The translations under genes and the position numbers were made by a program. Below the pieces are notes generated by a model that saw only the letters and a program-made list of their open reading frames with translations, was not told where the DNA came from and searched no databases. From the NCBI GenBank assembly GCA_021234155.1, contig JAJEKV010000017.1, positions 10,607,525 through 10,671,524 of the forward strand: a DNA stretch of 64,000 bases, given 5' to 3'. Positions 10,762 to 19,441 of the stretch are shown here, in pieces. This DNA is from Isoetes taiwanensis. Taxonomy: Eukaryota; Streptophyta; Lycopodiopsida; Isoetales; Isoetaceae. The stretch's first letter is position 1; the number at the start of each line of letters is the position of its first letter.

Positions 10762-12667
10762 TCAGGTTCGTCTAAGTCTTGCAATAAGTTCTTCCTGGGT
10801 AAAAACATGATATTTTGATGAGCTCATATTCTTGGAAGTGACAAAAGTGCAAGAGAGCAAGCCAATAAATCAAGATGAGGATAAAATCATTGTTCACCTT
10901 CTTTCCTTTCAAAGGAAGTCCTTTTTCTTTGAGAAGGGACTTCAACTTTTCAACTGTGTAGCCCTGCAGTTCCCTATCTGATGGTCTGCTTGAAGACCCA
11001 TCTGAAACAGAACACCAGCAAGAGAACGCATTTCAACACAAAACAAAGACATGTCAGAACTCAATCTTGATAAAAGTAGTCATTTCAATATAAAATACAA
11101 CACACCACAATGGAATCTTCCTATTTAGTCCTTGTCAGCATGCACACAACTTATATAAATCAAAACCCTTCGGAGGTTCTTATTTGCTTGCTGAAAGGAT
11201 GCCTTTTGTACCGAGTCAGAGATCAGAACTTTAAACCTTAATTACAATGCACACTTGGTGACCTCGATTACATCTCGGTTGTTCATCTCCAAAATGTCCA
11301 CCAGCACTTAGCAGTCATCCTTGGTGACAGAATATCATGCTTACCATCCATACTATCAAATCCCTGACGTGCAGACAATAAACATGAAATCCATTGTAAT
11401 GACACTTCACACTTTTTTTACTTCAACCACCGCTTTTGAGAAGCATTTCTGGCACCCTTATGACATCTTCTTGAAGGAGTTCTTGGAGCATGCATTTCCA
11501 TTCTCTAGGAAAAAGCTCCACTAGCTGGATACAACACGGCAACCTATGAGAAAGGCGTGCGTAAGTTACAGAACGTAGAGGCACTGCAGCAGAATTGAGC
11601 CAATTACAAGGACTGATGCAAGTCGTATCAAAGATAGGAATTTAGTTCAAAAATCTGCTGGAATCTTGACCTGAGCTTCAAATGGTTATGCCCTAAGGAT
11701 AGGAAAAGCGCACAAGAACACTGACGAATACAATGGAAGGACAAACATTTTATGTTCTCAACAGTTCAATATCAGTGTTCAGCCAGGATCGTCCCAACAT
11801 TTATGGTCTCAACAGTTCAATATCAGTGTCCCACCAGGATCGTCCCAACATTTATGGTCTCTGTCATCACGAGCATGGCATAGTGATCTATTGCATTACC
11901 CATATCATGCGGTATGACAAGTAGCTCTCCTAGTCTTTCAACAGATAATGGCACTCCTGGAAAAGATGCAGAAGAATGGAATGGTTTGAAGGATGTCAGA
12001 TACGTTAAGGACAGGATGTATGGAGTTGGTGAGGTTTTGACAAATTACAGGGCTGGCAATGCACTAGGTAAAACATCTGAACAGAGCTACAATCATAAGA
12101 AAGCCATTTCAGGCTATCGAGAAATCGATGCCTTCTCATCTGAGCATCCATTCCATGGACATATATATGATCACAAGTCATTATACACTACAAATAGACT
12201 GGAAGAACACGGAAGGCAACTTGAAGGGGTACTTACTTGAACATAATGCTCAAGGCTTCCGGGTAAGCTGTAGTGTATAACCTGTTCAGAGCACAACCCA
12301 TAGAAAGTTAGGACAACTGACGTGACATTCCAACTGCTACTTAACAGAGATATAACTTACTTACCCCACGAACATCACTCTTATCAAGACTTATACCAAA
12401 AGCAACAGTTGCCACAACCTGCAGAAATGTTGCTCAGCTGGAAAAAATAAATCTAAAACTCATATCTTGCCAAGGGGCTTTGCATTACCACTCGAAGCTT
12501 ATTGGCACAAAATGAGTCCTGGACCCATTTCCCACTATGATAACTCTGCAAAATTGTGAATTAGATCAACTCTATACATCTATAAATTTTGTGTATGAGG
12601 TTATATTCTTACCTCTGCTGCTACGCCTTTGTCTTGGAGATTGGCGACAAACAGCATCTGCCTCAGC
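10762..12667 (-). pseudogene. captured fragments of a RecQ helicase with C-terminal SAP domain
   Basis: Five short exon-like blocks on minus each have plausible splice sites. 12667-12613 encodes QMLFVANLQDKGVAAE. 12418-12365 encodes VVATVAFGISLDKSDVRG (RecQ motif V region). 12281-12237 encodes VIHYSLPGSLEHYVQ (before motif VI). 11001-10898 encodes a SAP domain, [19 protein letters not shown]. 10794-10762 completes the SAP with [10 protein letters not shown] and a stop. Their order matches the 3' half of a RecQ-family gene, and introns are retained, so the piece was copied from genomic DNA rather than from mRNA. I could not find the exon with the arginine finger that should follow VIHYSLP, nor the upstream Walker motifs, so it is a fragment. 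It lies inside the CACTA-like element, as in Pack-CACTA gene capture. A SAP domain at the C-terminus of a RecQ-like protein fits one donor gene, but two donors cannot be excluded. Confidence 0.72.
11745..11847. repeat. 51-bp tandem duplication
   Basis: Two copies of a 51-52 bp unit containing TCTCAACAGTTCAATATCAG and CCAGGATCGTCCCAACA follow each other with few differences. Confidence 0.85.
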
Positions 12668-13619
12668 CTGTGATTATGTTATTTTAATTGAATCGATCGA
12701 TCCTAAATCGCATGCACCGGCAGCACTCTTACCCTAAAATAGGGTTTCGAAACCCTAAATCGATTTCAAAAATGCTCAAAATTTTAAGGATAGTATTTTA
12801 TTATATTTGCCCACAATTGCCACTATAGTTCTCCATAATTAAATTTCATGCGTTTTTAAATCCTTTCAACTTTTGCAAAGGCTCGGCTTTATGGTCATCA
12901 TACACTAGATCCTCGATACCTTTAAATTTTTCCATGAATATCAAGACTCATTCCGTGACACAACTTTTTTTTTAAGTCTATGCTTACTAGCAAATCACGT
13001 TCTCAAGCATATTTTTTAGGTCGTTTTCTCATTAAGAATTTCGATCCATAATCTAGCATATTAAGGCAATTTTTTGGAGGTCGTCCCCACATGTTTTCAG
13101 ACATCACGACATGCTAAATATTATGGCATCTGCACATATTACTTAAATAGGGGTAGTATATTTCAAAAATGTGCTCATGTACGCACATAGGACACTTCAG
13201 ACCCTTGTTTAGATAATTTGGGAACTGTATGGACTTGGGGACCTATTTAGCAGGTGCACGACCAGTGGTGCCACAGATTATTCCAAGTCACTAGTTTTTC
13301 AAATCGGCAAGGCCCAGCATCTTCGACCACAGCACAAAGGTCATAGCCAAAACCTATAGATTTCAATATTTTTTATTGTATTCTCGTCTATAAGGTCATT
13401 GATCTTTTCTATGTTATCTCCGTGTGATATGGCCCATGACATCCAAGCTGCAATTTTCCTGGAAGATTAATAACCTCCGCAATTTTCTTGGAAGATTAAT
13501 AACCTTCTGGAAAACTTCTTGAGGAAAAGTCATAAAAGGGAATTTCGGTTCCCCACTCGGTTAATGGGAACCTCAAAACCATTGTACTTTTTTGAAACTT
13601 CTAGTGAAAGTTCACTATG
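12668..13619. other. CACTA-like interior, no gene seen
   Basis: No coding exon or known repeat recognised. Confidence 0.35.
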
Positions 13620-14300
13620 GCAATTCTCAATGCATTTCTAAGGCATAGAATTCTCACCTTCACATTAGAGCATTTTTCCTTTACATAGATTATTCCATCA
13701 TTTTTCAGCCGAGTCAAACTACGTCCGCACGTATTGTATAGGGGAAGGGGAGCCCCTGCTTCCCTTCCCCTACAATATGGAAGTTGGGGAATCAGATTTT
13801 TCTCCAGCAAGCTCGTGTTCTTGCATCAAATCATGTTTTTCAGCATCAAATCGTGTTCTTCAGCAGCGAATCGTGTTCTTCAGCATCAAATCATGTTCTT
13901 CAGTAGCAAATCGTGTTCTTCAACAGCAAATCATGTTCGGAGGCAGTAGATCCGGCAAGATCCAGCAAGCTTCAAGCATTTCAGGCAGGATTCGGCAAGC
14001 TTCAAGCATCAGATGGAGCTCTGCAGTAGATCCGGCAAGCTTCGAGCAGGGCTTCGTCTGGTGAGGTAACCTAACCCTAAAATTTTCCACCGGCTGTTTA
14101 CCTGCTAACGTGCAGAGGTTTACCTGCTGGGCGGAATGGATGCCCCAACTTCCATTCCGCGTTATTGGCGAAGACACGTGGCGGCACACAAATGCACCGT
14201 GATGACCCAACTTCCATATTGTGTTGCCACAATGGCACGGATGTAAATTCCCAATGCTTTTCAAAGGCATAGAATGGAAGCCTTCACATTGGAGCACATG
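13620..14300. repeat. local duplicated and inverted block
   Basis: A segment at about 13620-13672 (AAGGCATAGAATTCTCACC, CTTCACATTAGAGCA) recurs in direct orientation at about 14242-14295. CAATATGGAAGTTGGGG near 13771 is inverted at about 14144-14162 and again at 14207-14224. The block looks like a rearranged small element and has no coding sign. Confidence 0.55.
13821..13940. repeat. 20-bp tandem repeat, six copies
   Basis: Six consecutive 20-bp units without indels, consensus CAGCATCAAATCGTGTTCTT. They differ by one to four bases, mainly CATCAAA versus CAGCAAA and CGTG versus CATG. Confidence 0.92.
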
Positions 14301-15245
14301 TCATTACCAGAATATTAAAGTAAATTAGATGGGGAGCTTCTTCCCATTCTAAGCCATGAGGGAACAACCCTCAGGCTTTCGATTTATTAAACTTTCTAAC
14401 TTCTATTATTGGCCGTGAAAATTTTAAAGGTCTAATTATATACCAGTATTTATTTTCGTGCTACACTTGCACTAAATACTATCAAAATTATAAGTTTCCC
14501 ACCCGCTATAAGTTCAGCTGGGGAGCTTCCCACCATTCTAGGCCATGAAGGAACAACTTCTTGGCCATGGGTCTAAGAATGGGGCATGATTGATGCCTTA
14601 ATATCCATGCGGGCCATATGATGAACATTCTTTGACGAAAAATCTATATCGTATAATATTGGCGTGTAAATAAACTTAATGAAGTGATCTTTGTGATGCT
14701 TCATAGAACCCTTTTTTTCCTCATTGCATGAGTACCAATATTTGCAATAAGGACTAATGCACCTCAAACCTCCAAAAATTCACAATATATGAAGCTAAAT
14801 AAATGAGATAATTAAATCACATACCTTCTTTTTCATGTCCAAGTCACTTAGTTGCAAGGCAATACAGCAATGTTGACCCGCTTGACAATCTTTCACGTGG
14901 CAAACTCAATGCATCACACTTTGGTGTGAAGTTGAATTTTGAGTTTTTTGAAGGTCGATAAACATAACCATGCAAGCCCTTGATTGCCATTATGGTTATA
15001 TGGCATGACTTATGCTTAATTAATTCTCCTTTCCGAAGATAAGACGATTAATTATCCTTTCCAAAGACAAGACGACATTGTACAATTTACCTCGTCTAAC
15101 TATTCGACATGTTTAAAATAGATTGTAAAACGTTTCATATCTACATGCATATGAGCATTCCTTGTTCCTTTGGTATGTATGAAGTCATGCAACTTCTAAA
15201 AATAAGTCTGGAAACCTGTAATGTTGACCTAAAGCTAACAAATCC
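14301..15245. other. CACTA-like interior with a short direct repeat
   Basis: GGGGAGCTTC followed by CATTCTAAGCCATGAGGGAA at about 14331-14370 recurs at about 14519-14555. No coding sequence seen. Confidence 0.4.
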
Positions 15246-15253
15246 ATGTCAGA

Positions 15254-15601
15254 CATTCTGACGAATATTTTGATGAATATACTGACGAAAAGAATCGTCA
15301 GAACATTCGTCAGAAGTTTCGTCAGATTAATCGTCAGAAGTATTCGTCACATTATTCGTCAGACTTTGCGTCAGATTAATCGTCAAAAATATTCGTCAGA
15401 TTTTTCGTCAAATTTTGCGTCACAAATTTCGTCAGGGTTTGCGTCAGATTTTGCGTCATTTTATTCGTCAGATTTTTCGTCAGAAAATTTATGCGTCAGA
15501 TTTTTCGTCAGAAAATTTATGCGTCAGATTTTTCATCAGAATTTTTGTCAGAACTTTTCGTCAGTTTTTGCGTCAGCATTTTCGTCAGAAAATTCGTCAG
15601 A
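15254..15601 (+). repeat. right CGTCAG subterminal array
   Basis: About 18 forward CGTCAG motifs plus variants (CGTCAC, CGTCAA, CGTCAT) with a spacing near 12 bp, in the same orientation as the left array. Only the outermost motif next to the right terminus is reversed, in keeping with the inverted terminal repeat. Confidence 0.85.
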
Positions 15602-15679
15602 TTCTCACTGGAAAAACACATAAGATTTTTCTGACGTATTTTTGGACGCAGAACAGGCATTCTCTTGTAGTGTTACCTG

Positions 15680-16921
15680 ATACTGATTTTCTGCTTGGTC
15701 TGAATCTATGGCTGCAAAGATGTGACACTCACCCTGAATGAAGTCTCGTGTTTCCCCGGCGTTGTCGTCAGGGGGAGTCTCCCATCCACCCATCTCTGCT
15801 GATGCCGCATTCATGACGAAAGGGCAGTTTGTTGTTCTATGGCCTGGCTAGAAGCACCTGAAGTAGAGCTGTTTCTCAATGCACTTCTGCCTCTTCTCCT
15901 TCGGTATTGCTTGCAAAAAGGATCGCACCGCTTTCGAATAATTCGACCCTTCTTGCTGCGGCTTATCCTTGAAGGATACCTGTTTCTTTTCCTGCTGCCT
16001 CCCATAACTGCCACTGTAGGGAGCTTTTGCTGGTCCTGGACTAGCTGCTCTAGGGCTATAACTCCCCGATGCGTTGCCCTTATCCTGGTAGTACTGGTGT
16101 TTCTGCCCACTGCTCGGAGGGCCGGATCCTTGCAGGCTGACTGCTTTTGATTCTGCTTCTGATACTATTCGAGGATTAATTGCTCTTACCAGCTTTCTTA
16201 TCTTGTTGTTTAATCCCTCGATGTATCCTTCCACTGCGTGGCGTTCAATCAGCTTCGGTACATAAAGCCTGAGTTTCATGAACTCCTCCGTGTACTTCTG
16301 GTTGCCCTGCTCTAGCCGATAGAATTGCTGCATCATGTGGCATTTGTGCTCCCTTGGCACATAGTGGCGCTTGAATGCCTTTGAGAATTTTCTGAATCTG
16401 CAGCTATCCCTGCTTAACCCATGGGCCTTGGCATAGCCCTTCCACCAAATTCTAGCTGCTCCTTTAAGGTTTGCTGTAGCCACCCTGCCTTTGTCTTTGT
16501 CCTTCATTCCGTATGCATTCCCATATTCGCTCATCTCGTCTAGCCAGACCTCTGCCTCCATGCCTGACCGACTGTCGCCTAAGAACTGTTCGAGCTTTCT
16601 TGCCTTCCACACATTGCCCAGTGCGGAATCTACTTTCTTCTGGTAGTCTGAGGTCCTTGTGTCCCTGAGTCTGCCATCTCTACGGTCCTGCACTTCCCCT
16701 ACCTCTTCCTCGGAATCGGAGTCCGAATCTGAACTTGTGTCGGAGGAGTCCGTGCTAGGGGATCTCCTTCTCTTGCTCTTCTTCTTATCTTTTCCCGTCT
16801 TTCGGGGTAGTGTTTGCGGCAGCTGGACGTTGTGATCTGGGTCAGTTGCTGCTTGCGCTGCCAATAAGGCCTTTATTTCTTGAAGTTCCGACCTCATCTG
16901 CGACATCTCTTCGGGAGTCAT
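15680..16921 (-). pseudogene. chromovirus gag (broken)
   Basis: The ATG at 16921 opens a 357-codon reading frame. After a coiled N-terminus (MTPEEMSQMRSELQEIKALL), a basic stretch and an Asp/Ser-rich acidic stretch comes a Retrotrans_gag capsid-like domain with EVWLDEMSEY, AARIWWKGYAK and MQQFYRLEQGNQKYTEEFMK. The tail is rich in Ser, Gly and Pro. The frame stops at 15848, inside what should be the zinc knuckle: the sequence around the stop has RCF, then P-G-H, then the last Cys, and the first knuckle Cys is a Tyr. Reading continues after the stop to about 15680, where the CACTA-like element interrupts it before the protease. Gag would package the genomic RNA. The knuckle damage and the stop make this copy non-functional. 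Confidence 0.88.
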
Positions 16922-17201
16922 GGGGTTGAATTCTTCCTACAGGTTCCTTGCTATATGTTGTCTGGCCGGAGTCTCTTCATTTCTATGGACTCGTCGGTCT
17001 TGTTCAGTTGTTCTTTGACCTCTAGCTGCATAAACAAGTAGGCCATTACAGTTAGCTTTGTTTGTTTTATTGCATTATATGTGTTTGCTAATATAGTTGT
17101 GGAAGCAGAATACATCAACAAAACATTTAGAATGCCAAACAAAATGTATTTATATATATATAGAAAACTTAGTTACAATGCTTCCGGGCTCGAGAGTCTA
17201 A
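16922..17201 (-). other. spacer between accessory ORF and gag
   Basis: AT-rich, with a short (TA)n stretch near 17150-17160. No hairpin pair or TATA cassette like those before the two accessory ORFs is visible here. Confidence 0.5.
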
Positions 17202-18790
17202 CTATTCTTGGAATCTCCGGCGGGATGGGTTATCCTGAAGGAACTTCTTAACTTGGGCCGTTCCTACCGAGCGTCCCAAGTTCCGGAGGATATTCGTTGG
17301 TGTTCCGCCCTGCAAGGCTGTCACCAAGTCTTCCACCCTGCGGTCGAAAGTGTAGGCCGCGGTCACTGCTAATCTTCCCTGCCGTCGGTAGGGTACCGCG
17401 AAGTCAAAGATATCTAGTGCCACCGTTCTCTTGACTAGGATGGCATGGTCAACTGATGGGATCAGCCGAGCATGCCTACCAAATCCTGAGAGTGCGATGA
17501 GCATGACTACTCCTTCTTCGCCCCTTGGGCTGAATTTGCGGTGGATGACCGCTATTCTCCCGTCCAACAGCAGAGGAAGGTAATACCTTAGCGACCTGTC
17601 CCTGCCTGTCGCTGTTGATTCTTCGTCGGGTCGGGCACCAGCTCTATGTCTTCTCGCATATTCATCGACGTGAATCTCCGTCAGGTCTCTGTGGTCCCTT
17701 ATTGTTGATGCGATTCTTGTCAGGTCGATCTCGCCTCTTCTCTGAACACCTGTACAAGTTGGTGTCGAAGAACTTGGTATCAAAATATTTGTGGTTTTGC
17801 TACGGATCCCCATCCGTTCTTGGATGGCGTAGAATTCTTCTTCTGAAGGCAGGTCCCGAGCTGTCATCATTTGCCGGATGCTGCTATATGCCTGGATATC
17901 TGAAGTCGACTCCCCTGTGTAAGTGTCGGCTTCTCTTACGTGGATTGGGAAGTCGGAAGCCTCTCGATCAATGAACTCATCCAGGTCTGGTTGTTGCCGC
18001 AGGAGGTGCAGTAACTCGTCGCGCCTGTACTCCCTGACTCTGCATTCGGGGAGGTTCTGGATGTCATTCAGGAGCAGGTACTCCTGGCCGTTGATGATGA
18101 TGGGGGCTAGGCTTGTGATACCTAGCCCAAGCGGGGGAGCGATCCTGTGGGTCTGCAGGTCCTAGTCGAAAAACTGTATCTCCTGCTCTGCTTGTTGCCG
18201 CTCTTGGTCGGGGTTGAACTCGACGTAGTCTTCGTCATCTGAGTCGAGCTCTTCGTCTTCGGCTCTTCCTCCTTGTTCCGCTTGATATTGCAAAAGGAGC
18301 CGACCTTGGCTGAAGAGGCTAAGGGGTCCACATCCATGGCCGGGATGGAGGGTTCCCTGGTTGGGTTCAGGGCATGGGAGAGAAAGATGGCTAAGGCAGC
18401 GGTATAGGAGAAATATTTCGCTCTATTTACTGTCATGAGCATATAGTCTGGCATCCTAGCAACCTTGTTGTTCAGGTACTTGGCAATGTTCGGGACATCA
18501 CCCAAGGCTGCTTGGAGGGATTGCTTAGGAACAAAATACCCTGTACAAGGTGGAAGCTGCACTAAGGAGGGTCCTACCCTAGCTTGGAAGTCAGTTATGA
18601 CTTCCATATAGGATGGGGTTGTCTGCAAGGTGGCTTGGATGTCTATCTCCTTCTGGAAAACTTCAAAAATGGCATTGATATCAGCCTCAGCCACATGAGA
18701 TAGTTGCCATTGATCTCGACTGACTGAGACTAGCAAACAGCTCTTGAAGCGCCTAAGGGGTTTGGAAAATCGCCTAAAAGCTGGGAGCAA
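17202..18790 (-). pseudogene. chromovirus accessory ORF of unknown function
   Basis: A coding stretch of about 530 codons lies on minus between the H3-like ORF and gag. It is read in three pieces: 18790 to about 18300 (SYMEVITDFQARVGP, YMLMTVNRAKYFSYTAALA); an acidic Glu/Asp part and a run through LAPIIINGQEYLLLNDIQN, with a TAG near 18164 and a frame change near 18300; and 17870-17202 (RDRSLRYYLPLLLDGRIAV through AQVKKFLQDNPSRRR). No clear ATG begins it; 18790 is only where the open frame starts with TTG, right after the TATA box. Its leader resembles the leader of the H3-like ORF (CTCCC, CTTT, AGGCGATTTT), so the two promoter-leader regions are duplicates. I do not recognise a domain. Extra ORFs ahead of gag are known in some large plant Ty3 elements. 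Confidence 0.65.
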
Positions 18791-18822
18791 ACCTGTAAGA
18801 TGCTAACTGAGATATGGGGGTC

Positions 18823-18830
18823 TATTTATA
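18823..18830 (-). promoter_or_regulatory. TATA box before the unknown accessory ORF
   Basis: TATAAATA on minus lies within CCTATAAATAGACCC. The same 14-base context occurs at 20760-20767 before the H3-like ORF. It lies about 200 nt downstream of the hairpin pair at 19031-19296. Start-site position is inferred, not seen. Confidence 0.6.
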
Positions 18831-19030
18831 GGAAAAAGGGAAAAACCCTAATTTTTTGAAAACTTAGAATTTTTTTTTTTGGATTTGGCAAATCTCACCT
18901 ATTTTGAGGTCAAAATGAGGATTTGAAGGTTAGTTTGAGGGTATGAGCATGCTTAAGACTATCTAATGAACCTACTGCAACAAGGTTGAGGTCAATTGGA
19001 GGTAGCATGAAAGAGATAATGCTGAGAATA

Positions 19031-19093
19031 CTCACGGTGTGCGCTAGAAGGCTGACCTAAATTTTAGGTCGAGGTCCTGGCGCATACCGTGAG
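19031..19093 (-). promoter_or_regulatory. 63-bp hairpin, copy 1
   Basis: The outer arms CTCACGGTGTGCGC and GCGCATACCGTGAG pair at 13 of 14 positions. The inner palindrome is GACCTAAATTTTAGGTC. It is one of four copies of exactly 63 bp that flank the H3-like ORF. Confidence 0.85.
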
Positions 19094-19233
19094 TAATTTG
19101 GCCCTATTTGGTCAAAACTTATCTAAACAGGATGAACTAAGGGTCAAAACATGATGGTCTCATCGAGATATGCAAGACTGACCCCTTATTTGCCCAGTTT
19201 GGAGATGTTTAGGACACTTTTTGATGTGAAATA

Positions 19234-19296
19234 CTCACGGTGTGCGCCTGGGGCCTGACCTAAAATTTAGGTCAATGCTCTGGCGCATATTGTGAT
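19234..19296 (-). promoter_or_regulatory. 63-bp hairpin, copy 2
   Basis: Arms CTCACGGTGTGCGC and GCGCATATTGTGAT, inner palindrome GACCTAAAATTTAGGTC. It lies 203 bp from copy 1. Its outer arm is the most decayed of the four. Confidence 0.82.
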
Positions 19297-19441
19297 TAAA
19301 TTTTCACTCCTTGACCATATGAAGTCCATTTTAACTAAAACAAAAAGCAAATACTGCTAAATCAACCTCATTAACAACATTTATGAACTTAGAACTTGTT
19401 TTACAAAACTTTTTATTTCCAAAAATTATTATTTACAAGAC

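Larger units (their letters stand above)
9729..15672. mobile_element. CACTA-like DNA transposon inserted between gag and protease
   Basis: The insertion separates the end of gag from the protease. Its right end on minus reads CACTACAAGAGAATGCC, a typical CACTA terminus. Its left end, GAGTACAACAGAAAACC, aligns with it without gaps over about 43 bp with some eight or nine differences, including two inside the CACTA motif itself. Dense CGTCAG-type subterminal arrays follow each end (9753-10031 and 15254-15601). I see no transposase coding, so it would be non-autonomous. The 3-bp flanks (GCC and TTA) do not match, and the left boundary could have been altered. The interior holds spliced RecQ-SAP gene fragments and local duplications. 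Confidence 0.72.

Noticed and set aside
9753-15601. CGTCAG arrays as CRISPR or satellite DNA
   Set aside because: Spacing is 10-13 bp with no unique spacers, the setting is eukaryotic, and the arrays sit just inside transposon termini.
15839-16150. Plus-strand open stretch opposite gag
   Set aside because: It is a shadow of gag; no motif and no promoter.
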